Assembly (NCBI GenBank): GCA_020848315.1
Contig: JADLAH010000206.1
Span: forward strand, 1-6,319
Direction of reading: 5' to 3'
Length of the DNA stretch: 6,319 nt
Origin: Chitinophagales bacterium
GTDB taxonomy: Bacteria > Bacteroidota > Bacteroidia > Chitinophagales > JADIYW01
Below the pieces are notes generated by a model. The model made no database searches and was not told the origin of the DNA. It saw nothing but the letters and a program-made list of their open reading frames with translations. Of this stretch, positions 1 to 6,319 are shown piece by piece (position 1 is the stretch's first letter; every line of letters starts with the position of its first letter). Position numbers and translations under genes: made by a program.

Positions 1-1
1 A

Positions 2-481
2 ATGCCATTCTCTGAAGTGGAAGATTTCCTTAATCAGTTTCTCATTATCAGTCATGAATCAGCGGACAGAGAACGCGATCCGTCCCATCTGTTGCACGCC
101 CTTCAGCGGACAGCGCAATACCTGACGGATAACGCGGATGTACTGCCATTGGTGCACACACTTCACCGCAGCGAATCGCGGGATGATGAGGTGGAGTATG
201 TGGAAATAGACGGCATCAAAGGATATGTGGAAGGCGATATTTATTATTATAAGGATTATTCCGCTCACAGGCAGCAGTTGCATATCAGAAGCTATTGGGA
301 AGACAGCGGAAAAATAGATTTTTATGTGGATGCACAGCCGGAAATAGTATTGGATGGGCAACCGTATTTTGTCGGCACCATTACCAAAGCGGAGCAGTTC
401 CGCCCGGAGTTTCAGGTGTGCTACGACTTTCTGCAGCAGGCCATCCGGGCAAATAAAAAAGTTTTCTGGGAAATAGGCTAA
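2..481 (+). CDS. Hypothetical protein, possibly 5'-truncated by the window edge
   Basis: An open frame of 159 codons ending in TAA. I do not recognise the family. The first 50 or so residues are predicted mainly helical and charged. Residues about 60-125 alternate polar and hydrophobic/aromatic residues and look like a beta-rich domain, including a Tyr-rich stretch (GDIYYYKDY). The end returns to a helix (CYDFLQQAIRANKK). No signal peptide, membrane segment or catalytic motif is visible, so it is probably cytoplasmic. The ATG lies at base 2 of the window, so the true start may be upstream and no ribosome site can be judged. It converges on the LysR remnant with only 37 nt between their stop codons and no obvious terminator between them. 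Base composition matches the neighbours. Coding status is fairly sure; function is unknown. Confidence 0.65.
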   Translation: MPFSEVEDFLNQFLIISHESADRERDPSHLLHALQRTAQYLTDNADVLPLVHTLHRSESRDDEVEYVEIDGIKGYVEGDIYYYKDYSAHRQQLHIRSYWEDSGKIDFYVDAQPEIVLDGQPYFVGTITKAEQFRPEFQVCYDFLQQAIRANKKVFWEIG

Positions 482-518
482 AGGATGTAAGATGTTTTCC
501 GATGATGATTATTATTGC

Positions 519-1109
519 TCAATATTTCTCGAACCAGTCAAACTTATCGTGAATGATATTCTGCTTTTCTTTGCGGATATAACTCAGATAAGCGGCCGGC
601 ACGGGCAGTAATTTTTTCTCTTTCAGCCAGATCAGCGACCAGGTGGATTTGATTGGAAATCCTTTCACCGGAATAATCTGCAACTGCCGGCTTTCCAGTT
701 CATTTTTAATGCCTATCAGTGGCATGATAGAGTAGCCAAGTCCCGCAATGACGGCCTGTTTCACCGCTTCATTGCTCGTCAGCTCCATCTTCTTTTTCAC
801 CGGCAGATTGTTTTTGCGGATAAATTTTTCCATTACATGTCGCGTTCCCGATCCCTGTTCGCGATATATCAGCGGAATAGTTTCAAAGATTTTCTTATCA
901 TGTTCTTTCTTGCCGAATCTGGATTCGTGGTTGCCCACTACAAAAAGTTTGTTTTGCATCAGATCCACTTTGTCGGTATTCAGTGTTTCCGGCAATACAC
1001 TCACCAGCGCAAAGTCGACTTCATTTTTTTCGAGACTATTGATGACCTGTGCCTTGTTGGTTACATCGAGCAGCAATTCCACGCCCTGGTGCTGTTTCAT
1101 GAAATCGGC
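519..1109 (-). pseudogene. LysR-family transcriptional regulator, 5'-truncated (effector-binding domain only)
   Basis: About 196 residues match the effector-binding domain of LysR-type regulators, beginning at ADFMKQHQGVELLLDV. Typical family landmarks follow: the NEVDFALVS strand, REQGSGTR (a motif common in CysL/CbbR-like members), the SNEAVKQAVIAGLGYSIMPL helix and a C-terminal WLKEKKLLPVPAAYLSYIRK segment. Family members are about 300 residues long. Here the winged-helix DNA-binding domain and linker, about 105 residues, are absent. An ATG at 1152-1154 keeps the frame open, but the 15 extra residues it adds are antisense to a sua5 remnant and do not look like a LysR protein. No stop or frameshift lies within the remaining part, so the loss is recent or is an assembly artefact. 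LysR regulators of the CbbR/CcmR type often control inorganic-carbon genes, so this gene may once have controlled the nearby sbtA-like permease (inference). As it stands it cannot bind DNA in the usual way. Confidence 0.8.
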
Positions 1110-1112
1110 GTG
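1098..1112. other. Junction between two truncated genes (deletion or assembly breakpoint)
   Basis: Leftward, on the - strand, the LysR frame reads back cleanly to about the Ala codon at 1107-1109. Rightward, on the + strand, Sua5 similarity begins at about the Ile codon at 1104-1106 (IGVLVFSQ). The two homologies meet or overlap by a few bases with nothing in between, which would fit a join at microhomology. Both genes have lost their 5' parts and kept their 3' parts, the pattern expected from one deletion spanning a divergent gene pair. Confidence 0.7.
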
Positions 1113-1325
1113 CTGGTTTTTTCGCAAACGCTGACAGACGAAAAGATTGCTCATCAGGAAGTATTATCAGCCGGCGGACAACTGGCGGAAGCAGCCCGGA
1201 ATCTGTATGCATCACTGCACCGGCTGGACAGGCTGCAGCTGGATGTAATTGTCGCGGAACGCTTGCCGGAGGTGAGTCTGGGTTTGACAATTAACGACCG
1301 GCTGGAACGCGCGGCAAAACAATAA
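1104..1325 (+). pseudogene. C-terminal fragment of threonylcarbamoyl-AMP synthase (Sua5/YwlC)
   Basis: The last 73 codons, ending in TAA, match the end of the C-terminal Sua5 domain found in long-form bacterial L-threonylcarbamoyladenylate synthases. Recognisable pieces are IGVLVFS, QLAEAARNLYASLHRLD, LDVIVAE and a terminal INDRLERAA. The full enzyme makes threonylcarbamoyl-AMP from threonine, bicarbonate and ATP for t6A modification of ANN-decoding tRNAs, and is usually about 320-350 residues. The whole YrdC-type catalytic domain and the start of the Sua5 domain are missing. The frame stays open further left only because it reads antisense through the LysR remnant. The remaining codons show no decay. 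It ends 28 nt before the next + strand gene, so the intact ancestor may have been co-transcribed with that gene and sbtA. Identification rests on remembered family patterns. Confidence 0.72.
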
Positions 1326-1353
1326 TTTTTCTAAAACTTTAAAAATTACATTT

Positions 1354-1626
1354 ATGGAAAAGCACCAAACAAAACTGATTGACGGAAATTTCACTCCGGA
1401 AACGGCCAGGGAAATGATGCAGGAATTGCTGAAGCAGAACATCAATTTTTACGGCATAGAAAAATACAAAAATCAGTTTCATTACGGCGATGACCAACAG
1501 CAATTTGATCAGGTTATTAATCAGCTCACACAGGAAAGGCAACAACTGATGCAGTGGCTGAATAACCTCGGTGATAAGGAACAGATTAAGATTCATTGCA
1601 ACATCACCATGGAGAAAATAGCATAA
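1354..1626 (+). CDS. Small conserved-type hypothetical protein upstream of SbtA-like permease
   Basis: A 90-residue soluble protein. The N-terminal half has the pattern LIDGNFTPETAREMMQELL followed by INFYGIEKYKNQFHYG, which resembles a family of short Bacteroidota hypothetical proteins that I know only as uncharacterised. Residues about 47-73 form a Gln/Glu/Leu-rich amphipathic helix likely to be a coiled coil, and the end is a short strand (QIKIHCNITMEKI). No membrane segment or signal peptide is present. The start ATG is preceded by an A-rich leader (1331-1350), as is usual in this phylum. Its TAA overlaps the ATG of the permease gene (TAATG, 1624-1628), so translation of the two is probably coupled. 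Cyanobacterial SbtA works with a small PII-like partner, SbtB. This protein lacks the PII fold signature, so a partner role is only a guess from position. Confidence 0.8.
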   Translation: MEKHQTKLIDGNFTPETAREMMQELLKQNINFYGIEKYKNQFHYGDDQQQFDQVINQLTQERQQLMQWLNNLGDKEQIKIHCNITMEKIA

Positions 1627-2597
1627 TGGAATTTCAGGTATTACTCAGCAATCTAACCAATCCGACGATTCTGTTTTTTGTGCTGGGAATTATTGCCACA
1701 CAACTGAAAAGCGATCTGGAAATCCCGGCCAGCAGCACCAAGTTTATTTCCCTGTATCTGCTCTTTTCGATAGGTTTTAAAGGTGGTCAGGAACTGGCAC
1801 ACAGCGGATTCAACAGAGAAATTGTGTATGCACTTTTTTTCGGATTAGCCATTTCTTCTGTCATTCCGCTGTATACTTTTTTCATTCTTAAAAGAAAACT
1901 GAGCGTCAGCAATGCCGGCGCGGTGGCAGCATCTTACGGTTCTGTAAGTGCGGTTACTTTCGTGGCGGCGGTGGCCTTTCTGGAGGCGCAGAAAATTGCG
2001 TCTGGCGGTCACATGGTGGCGGTCATGGCGCTGATGGAATCACCTGCAATTGTCGCGGGTGTCATCCTGATGAAGAAGTACGACCAACAACGCGATGGGG
2101 AAGAAAAGATGAATATTAAATCGGTGCTCCACCATTCTTTCACCAATGGCAGCGTGCTTATTGTGTTGGGCAGTCTGATTATTGGTCTCATTGCGGATGC
2201 CAAACAATCTGAAGGAATCAGGCCTTTCACCACCGATATTTTCAAAGGATTTCTGGCCATATTTCTGCTGGAGATGGGTATGGTAACGGCGAAGAGATTC
2301 TCTGCATTCAGAAAATACGGCCTGTTTGTTTCGCTGTTCGCTATTCTTATTCCGGCAGTCAACGGCAGCGTGGTGGCATACATCAGTCAGTTCGTTACGC
2401 AGGATATCGGCAACCGTTTTATCTTCGCTATTCTGGCGGCCAGCGCATCCTATATTGCGGTGCCCGCGGCTATGCGCTTGGCCCGTTCAAAGGCTGATCC
2501 GGGGTTGTATCTGCCGATGGCATTAGGCGTCACTTTCCCGTTCAATATCACCATCGGAATGTCGTTGTATTTTCTGATTGTCAACCATTCCGGCTGA
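1626..2597 (+). CDS. Sodium-dependent bicarbonate transporter, SbtA-like family (DUF897)
   Basis: A 323-residue inner-membrane protein with about ten hydrophobic segments, in two halves separated by a charged cytoplasmic loop (residues about 150-166). SbtA-family landmarks are NLTNPTILFFVLGI near the N-terminus, GFKGG (50-54), GSVSAVTFVAAVAFL (105-119), MESPAIVAGV (137-146), LLEMGMVTAKR (214-223), ASASYIAVPAAMR (272-284) and GVTFPFNITIG (301-311). Cyanobacterial SbtA takes up bicarbonate with sodium and is about 370 residues. This shorter form is common in heterotrophs, where the substrate is less certain. I chose the ATG at 1626 because the family begins at this point and GGAG lies 11 nt upstream (1611-1614). 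A TTG at 1596 would add ten residues, MQHHHGENSI, with no family match. The start overlaps the stop of the preceding small gene. No strong terminator follows the TGA. Confidence 0.88.
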   Translation: MEFQVLLSNLTNPTILFFVLGIIATQLKSDLEIPASSTKFISLYLLFSIGFKGGQELAHSGFNREIVYALFFGLAISSVIPLYTFFILKRKLSVSNAGAVAASYGSVSAVTFVAAVAFLEAQKIASGGHMVAVMALMESPAIVAGVILMKKYDQQRDGEEKMNIKSVLHHSFTNGSVLIVLGSLIIGLIADAKQSEGIRPFTTDIFKGFLAIFLLEMGMVTAKRFSAFRKYGLFVSLFAILIPAVNGSVVAYISQFVTQDIGNRFIFAILAASASYIAVPAAMRLARSKADPGLYLPMALGVTFPFNITIGMSLYFLIVNHSG

Positions 2598-2651
2598 AAT
2601 AAAGGATAACACCTGTTGAGAGCGGAAATCTAAAAGTGTTACTACTTTTTA

Positions 2652-2754
2652 TAGATGCTGAAACGATCCTGATATTCATCGGGACAGCATGACGGTCAGT
2701 GCTTGCAGTTGCGTCATTCCGTCCCGATGAATATCGGGATTGTTTCAGCAGCTA
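2652..2754. repeat. Long imperfect inverted repeat, REP-like intergenic palindrome
   Basis: The arms 2657-2694 and 2712-2749 are reverse complements over 38 nt, apart from two G·T wobbles and two mismatches, around a 17-nt loop. Pairing continues outward to 2652/2754 with one further mismatch. Each arm contains a nested near-palindrome built on GATATTCATCGGG or its complement. The element lies between the convergent sbtA-like gene and the small membrane gene, with no T-run directly after the stem. It therefore looks more like a dispersed palindromic repeat that may also slow transcription from both sides than a classical terminator. Confidence 0.8.
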
Positions 2755-2832
2755 ATTTTCGACATTCATAAGATACTTTATGCTGTTTTTATCTTTCCTT
2801 CCCAATGCAAACAAGGCAGAATAATTTATTTT

Positions 2833-2863
2833 GCTATCGGTTGGTGTCCTCGCCAACTGATAG
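2833..2863. repeat. Hairpin-forming repeat, copy 1 (3' side of small membrane gene)
   Basis: Bases 2834-2846 pair with 2851-2863 around a TCCT loop, giving a 13-bp stem with two G·T wobbles when read on +. On - the same two positions become A/C mismatches. Bases 2833-2857 match 3200-3224 in direct orientation at 22 of 25 positions; all three differences are G here and A there. The repeat ends one base before the stop codon (2865-2867) of the small membrane gene. Confidence 0.85.
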
Positions 2864-2864
2864 A

Positions 2865-3167
2865 TTAATCCGTCTTCATTCGTCTATTTAGGTGCAATAT
2901 TATTCCTTTCATTGTCACGAAAGGAATAGTCAAAACAAACATTGTAACCGCAATCAAAATAATTGTTCCGTTGTTACAGTTTTGTGTGACTTGAAGTCCG
3001 GCACTCAATACGCCAATAAGGAACGACACCACCGGTGTTAAAATACCTGTCCCGAAAAAAATGATTACACGGTTCTTAATGAGGTATTCGTTTCGTCGCG
3101 TCATAACGAAAGTTAATATGAGCGTTTCAATAAACCACACGAAGAAAACCAAAAGGATTATGTACAT
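2865..3167 (-). CDS. Small three-helix membrane protein, unknown function
   Basis: A 100-residue, strongly hydrophobic protein with three predicted membrane helices at residues about 2-21, 33-58 and 68-85. A short basic loop (TRRNEYLIKNR) joins the first two, and the tail is basic (HLNRRMKTD). By the positive-inside rule the loop at 23-33 and the C-terminus would both face the cytoplasm, which is not consistent with three full spans unless one segment is re-entrant; the topology is therefore open. A lone Cys sits in the second loop (TQNCNNG). I do not recognise the family. The gene is bracketed by two direct copies of a hairpin repeat, and is on the same strand as the methionine synthase gene that ends 145 nt upstream. 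An unbroken 100-codon frame and sensible membrane pattern support a real gene; no convincing ribosome site is seen. Confidence 0.6.
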   Translation of the reverse strand: MYIILLVFFVWFIETLILTFVMTRRNEYLIKNRVIIFFGTGILTPVVSFLIGVLSAGLQVTQNCNNGTIILIAVTMFVLTIPFVTMKGIILHLNRRMKTD

Positions 3168-3199
3168 GTCGAACGGCTTAAATGTTAATTGTGATATTC

Positions 3200-3228
3200 G
3201 CTATCAGTTGGTATCCTCACCAACCAAT
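3200..3228. repeat. Hairpin-forming repeat, copy 2 (5' side of small membrane gene)
   Basis: Direct repeat of copy 1, 367 bp away, 22 of 25 positions identical over 3200-3224. On + only the core GTTGGT/ACCAAC (3207-3212 with 3219-3224) pairs. Read on -, bases 3203-3213 and 3218-3228 form an 11-bp stem with three G·U pairs around an AGGA loop. It lies 33 nt upstream of the small membrane gene's start codon, within its possible leader. No T-run follows on either strand. Confidence 0.8.
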
Positions 3229-3275
3229 TAATAAAGAAAGGTATCCAATTTATTTATATCTCGCTGATTTTGTGT

Positions 3276-3309
3276 CTAACTACTAACTACTCACTACTAA
3301 GTACTAACA
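3276..3309. repeat. Low-complexity CTA/ACTA-rich tract
   Basis: A degenerate short-period tract of CTAACTAC, ACTACTCACT and ACTAAGTACTAAC units runs to four bases before the methionine synthase stop codon (3313-3315). It is non-coding and forms no strong hairpin. It sits where a terminator for the metH operon would be expected, but has no stem plus T-run. Confidence 0.6.
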
Positions 3310-3312
3310 GCC

Positions 3313-6012
3313 CTACACATCATAATTCAGCACACTCTGCAGCCAGCGTTCCATGTCTTCTACTTTCATGTTCTTGCGTTGCGCGTAATCTTCCACCTGA
3401 TCTTTTGCAATTTTTCCGATACCAAAATATTTGCTGTCGGGATGGGAGAAATACCAGCCGCTGACACTGGATGCCGGATACATCGCATTACTTTCGGTGA
3501 GGATGATGCCCGCATTTTTCTCCGCGTCCAGCAATTTAAACAACATCGGTTTTTCGGTGTGATCGGGACAAGCCGGATAGCCTGGTGCAGGCCGTATGCC
3601 CTGGTATTTCTCGCGGATGAGTTCGTCGTTTTCCAGTTGCTCTGATTTCGCATAGCCCCAGAATTCCTTGCGCACCCGCTCGTGCAGGCGTTCCGCGAAA
3701 GCTTCCGCCAGTCGGTCGGCCAGTGCTGCCAGCATAATCTTGTTGTAGTCGTCGTGGTTATCCTGAAAATGCTGCAACCATTTTTCTATACCGATGCCCG
3801 CGGTTACCGCAAAACCACCGATATAATCCTGTTTGCCACTGTCTTTCGGCGCGATGAAATCACTCAGACAATAATTCGGCAGACCTTCTCCTTTTTTGTT
3901 TTGCTGGCGCAGATGATGCAGCACCGATTTGCGTTTATCCGTTAATACTTCCGGATGGCTGAGGTCTTTCAGTTCAATGTCATCCATCTGGCTGTTGGCT
4001 TCAAAGAAACCGATGACACCTTTGGCGGTCAGCCATTTTTCAGCGATGATTGTATCCAGCAGCGCATTCGCGTCCGCGAATAATTTCTTTGCTTCTGTGC
4101 CCACCATTTTATCTTCCAGGATATTCGGATATTTTCCGTGTAATTCCCAGGTAGAGAAAAAGGGTGTCCAGTCGATATACGGGCGCAAATCATTCAGATC
4201 GTAGTCATCAAAAACTTTCGTGCCGAGGAAACTTGGTTTCGGTGGATGATAATTGCTCCAATCCAGTTTCAACCGATTGTTTCTCGCTTCTTCGATGCTG
4301 ATATAGTCTTTTACAATCTGCTTGCCCTGGTGGCGCTGACGCATCATTTCATATTCGGAGCGGATGTCGGCGACAAATGAATCGCGGCCATCTTTGCTCA
4401 ACAGGCTGCTGACCACCGGCACACTGCGCGACGCATCGAGTACATGTATAACAGGGTGGTCGTAGTTGGGTTCTATTTTTACGGCCGTGTGTATCTTGGA
4501 AGTGGTGGCACCGCCAATCAGCAAAGGTTGTTTCATGCCGCGGCGTTTCATTTCTTTTGCCACAAACACCATTTCATCCAGTGAAGGGGTGATTAATCCG
4601 CTGAGTCCTATGACATCGACTTCTTCTTTTTCCGCGATGTCGAGTATTTTTTCGCAAGGCACCATCACACCGATGTCGATAATCTCAAAGTTGTTGCAGG
4701 CCAATACTACGCCTACGATGTTTTTTCCGATATCGTGCACATCACCTTTTACGGTGGCGAGTAAGATTTTTCCTTGTTTGTTGCTGGCTCCTGCCTCTTT
4801 CGCGGCTTCGATGAACGGCAGGAGATAGGCCACGGATTTTTTCATGACACGCGCGGATTTCACTACCTGCGGCAGGAACATTTTTCCGGCGCCAAATAAG
4901 TCGCCGACCACATTCATTCCGTCCATCAGCGGCCCTTCAATCAGACTGAGCGGATGGTCGTACAACTGTCGGCATTCTTCCGTATCCTGATCGATGAAGT
5001 CGATGATACCTTTTACCAGCGCATATTTCAGGCGTTCCTGTACAGACTGATTTCTCCAGGAAAGGTCTTCTTCTTTTTTCTTCGCGCTGCCTTTTACGGT
5101 GTCGGCATATTCCAGCAGGCGTTCGGTCGCATCTTCGCGTCGGTTCAGCAGCACATCTTCCACGCGTTCCAGCAAATCCTTGTTGATGTCGTCATACACC
5201 TCCAGCATGGTTGGATTGACAATGCCCATATCCATGCCTTCTTTGATGGCGTGATAGAGGAAAGCCGAGTGCATGGCTTCGCGGACAATATTATTTCCTC
5301 TGAAAGAAAATGAAACGTTGGATACACCGCCACTGACATGTGCGCCCGGCAGGTTGGTTCTGATCCATTTGGTGGCGCGGAAGAAATCCACGGCATTATT
5401 GCGGTGTTCTTCCATTCCTGTCGCTACCGGGAATATATTCGGGTCGAAGATGATGTCGTTCGGGTTGAATTTAACTTTGTCAACCAGCAGGCGGTAACTG
5501 CGTTCACAGATTTCAATCCTGCGTTCGTAGCTGTCGGCCTGTCCATTTTCATCAAAAGCCATTATCACGGTGGCGGCGCCATATTTTTTAATCAGTTTCG
5601 CTTGACGGATGAATTCTTCTTCGCCGCCTTTTAAGGAAATGGAGTTGACAATTCCTTTGCCCTGAATGCACTTCAGGCCGGCTTCAATGATTTCCCATTT
5701 GGAAGAATCTATCATGATGGGAATGCGGGCAATTTCCGGTTCAGAGGCGATCAGGTTCAGAAATTTCACCATGGCCTTTTCGCCGTCAATCATCCCTTCA
5801 TCCATATTCACGTCGAGCACCTGCGCACCGCCGCGCACCTGATCCATAGCAACGGCCAACGCGTCTTCAAAGCGTTCCTCTTTAATCATTTTTAGAAACA
5901 CCTTGGAGCCGGTCACGTTGGTGCGTTCTCCGATATTAATAAAGTTGGAGCTGGCCGTAACCAATAAAGGTTCTAATCCCGAAAGTTTTAAAATATGACA
6001 GTCTGTTTCCAT
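3313..6012 (-). CDS. metH: Cobalamin-dependent methionine synthase, C-terminal subunit (pterin, B12 and reactivation domains)
   Basis: An 899-residue cytoplasmic protein equal to E. coli MetH without its homocysteine domain. It moves the methyl group of 5-methyltetrahydrofolate to cob(I)alamin and, with the partner subunit, to homocysteine, giving methionine. Domains in order: pterin-binding barrel (about 20-285; [31 protein letters not shown]), B12 cap (about 315-405), Rossmann B12-binding domain (about 414-545) with DVHDIG at 424-429, where His426 is the expected lower cobalt ligand, then SGLITPS and GGATTS, and a SAM-dependent reactivation domain (about 575-899) with [12 protein letters not shown] at 807-818. 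All key motifs are intact. The ATG at 6010-6012 follows an A-rich leader and leaves a short interdomain-like stretch before the barrel. The gene lies 58 nt after the partner subunit, in the same orientation. Reactivation would need a flavodoxin-type reductant encoded elsewhere. Stop codon TAG. Confidence 0.96.
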   Translation of the reverse strand: METDCHILKLSGLEPLLVTASSNFINIGERTNVTGSKVFLKMIKEERFEDALAVAMDQVRGGAQVLDVNMDEGMIDGEKAMVKFLNLIASEPEIARIPIMIDSSKWEIIEAGLKCIQGKGIVNSISLKGGEEEFIRQAKLIKKYGAATVIMAFDENGQADSYERRIEICERSYRLLVDKVKFNPNDIIFDPNIFPVATGMEEHRNNAVDFFRATKWIRTNLPGAHVSGGVSNVSFSFRGNNIVREAMHSAFLYHAIKEGMDMGIVNPTMLEVYDDINKDLLERVEDVLLNRREDATERLLEYADTVKGSAKKKEEDLSWRNQSVQERLKYALVKGIIDFIDQDTEECRQLYDHPLSLIEGPLMDGMNVVGDLFGAGKMFLPQVVKSARVMKKSVAYLLPFIEAAKEAGASNKQGKILLATVKGDVHDIGKNIVGVVLACNNFEIIDIGVMVPCEKILDIAEKEEVDVIGLSGLITPSLDEMVFVAKEMKRRGMKQPLLIGGATTSKIHTAVKIEPNYDHPVIHVLDASRSVPVVSSLLSKDGRDSFVADIRSEYEMMRQRHQGKQIVKDYISIEEARNNRLKLDWSNYHPPKPSFLGTKVFDDYDLNDLRPYIDWTPFFSTWELHGKYPNILEDKMVGTEAKKLFADANALLDTIIAEKWLTAKGVIGFFEANSQMDDIELKDLSHPEVLTDKRKSVLHHLRQQNKKGEGLPNYCLSDFIAPKDSGKQDYIGGFAVTAGIGIEKWLQHFQDNHDDYNKIMLAALADRLAEAFAERLHERVRKEFWGYAKSEQLENDELIREKYQGIRPAPGYPACPDHTEKPMLFKLLDAEKNAGIILTESNAMYPASSVSGWYFSHPDSKYFGIGKIAKDQVEDYAQRKNMKVEDMERWLQSVLNYDV

Positions 6013-6024
6013 GTATTATTTTTT

Positions 6025-6062
6025 ACCACTAAGACACTAAGTGCACTCAGTGTCTTAGTGGT
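6025..6062. repeat. Palindrome in the gap between the two methionine synthase genes
   Basis: Bases 6025-6042 pair with 6045-6062, a stem of 18 positions with one mismatch (6039/6048) and a two-base centre. The stem is built on ACTAAGACACTAAG-like units. On + it is followed by seven T (6062-6068), like an intrinsic terminator, although the flanking genes run on -. On - it is preceded by the A-run and followed by more A residues, so it would form a leader hairpin just before the downstream metH start and is not a typical terminator in the operon's direction. Confidence 0.85.
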
Positions 6063-6070
6063 TTTTTTAA

Positions 6071-6319
6071 TTAAACAATTTCAATTGCTTCTTTATTGAC
6101 CGTTCTTGGTTTATAATTTTTAGCCACTTCTGCAAAACATCGGATATGATCCGGTGTGGTGCCGCAGCAGCCGCCGAGTATATTGATTAATCCCAATTCC
6201 AGATATTCTTTGGTTGCTGCCGCCATTTGTTCCGCGGTTTCATCATAGCCGCCAAAGGCATTCGGTAAACCGGCATTCGGATAAGCGCTGACGTAGAAAG
6301 GTGCTTCTTTTGCCAATAC
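6071..6319 (-). CDS. Homocysteine S-methyltransferase subunit of split methionine synthase (3' end only)
   Basis: The last 82 codons of a gene that continues past the right edge, ending in TAA. They match the end of the MetH N-terminal barrel: VSAYPNAGLPNAFGGYDE, then INILGGCCGTTPDHI. The paired cysteines (codons 6164-6169) correspond to two of the three zinc ligands that bind and activate the homocysteine thiol; the third ligand lies outside the window. The full subunit would be expected at about 330-350 residues. It is the first gene of the pair and its partner starts 58 nt downstream, so the two chains should assemble into a functional methionine synthase. The promoter and any cobalamin or SAM riboswitch would lie beyond the window. 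The protein ends soon after the barrel (NYKPRTVNKEAIEIV), showing a deliberate stop and not a broken fusion. Confidence 0.93.
   Translation of the reverse strand, partial: VLAKEAPFYVSAYPNAGLPNAFGGYDETAEQMAAATKEYLELGLINILGGCCGTTPDHIRCFAEVAKNYKPRTVNKEAIEIV

Noticed and set aside
837..1325. A 162-codon + strand open frame ending with the Sua5 tail
   Set aside because: Only the last 73 codons look like protein; the left part is antisense to the LysR remnant and matches no Sua5 region, so it is not an intact gene.
1596..1625. Earlier TTG start for the SbtA-like permease
   Set aside because: The ten added residues (MQHHHGENSI) overlap the preceding gene and have no family match; the ATG at 1626 fits the family N-terminus and the TAATG overlap.
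2631..2650. Weak AAAAGT/ACTTTT hairpin followed by T as terminator of the permease gene
   Set aside because: The stem is only about six A/T-rich pairs, and the T-run is part of the stem itself; not convincing as an intrinsic terminator.
2767..2790. Short CATAA/TTATG hairpin followed by a T-rich stretch
   Set aside because: A five-pair A/T stem with a gap before the T-run is expected by chance in this A/T-rich spacer.
2833..3228. The repeats as integron attC sites
   Set aside because: The arms read GTTGGTG and CGCCAAC, which do not fit the GTTRRRY/RYYYAAC core sites, and no integrase is present in the window.
5145..5396. Other open frames inside the methionine synthase gene on both strands
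   Set aside because: They overlap the well-supported 899-residue frame and show no recognisable domains; they are by-products of its codon pattern.
6025..6068. Intrinsic terminator ending the methionine synthase operon
   Set aside because: The T-run follows the stem only on +, whereas both flanking genes are on - and belong to the same enzyme.

Overview
The window looks like a chromosomal segment of a Bacteroidota bacterium, probably an uncultivated relative of the Chitinophagales/Sphingobacteriales. The signs are methionine synthase split into two adjacent genes, a SbtA-type transporter behind a small Bacteroidota-type hypothetical protein, A-rich leaders in place of strong Shine-Dalgarno sites, and short palindromic repeats between genes. 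The lineage is an inference from gene content.

Left part (1-2597). An unrecognised 159-residue protein on + (2-481) converges on the C-terminal two thirds of a LysR-family regulator on - (519 to about 1109). The regulator's DNA-binding half is missing. At about 1101-1110 the sequence passes directly into the last 73 codons of a + strand sua5/ywlC gene (threonylcarbamoyl-AMP synthase, used for tRNA t6A), whose catalytic half is missing. This is what one deletion of roughly 1 kb across two divergent genes would leave, or what a chimeric assembly would produce. Next come a 90-residue hypothetical protein and an intact SbtA-like sodium/bicarbonate permease, linked by a TAATG stop/start overlap.

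Middle (2598-3312). Mostly non-coding. It holds a long imperfect hairpin (2652-2754) and a small three-helix membrane protein gene on -, bracketed by two direct copies of a 25-nt hairpin-forming repeat 367 bp apart.

Right part (3313-6319). A methionine synthase operon on -. The 3' end of the homocysteine-methyltransferase subunit gene runs off the right edge. After a 58-nt gap that contains a 38-nt palindrome, an intact 899-residue protein carries the pterin-binding, B12-binding and reactivation domains. The two polypeptides together equal a full MetH.

No tRNA, rRNA, CRISPR array, transposase or riboswitch was seen. No new defence or mobile system could be established. The points most worth a second look are the LysR/Sua5 junction and the repeat-bracketed small membrane gene.
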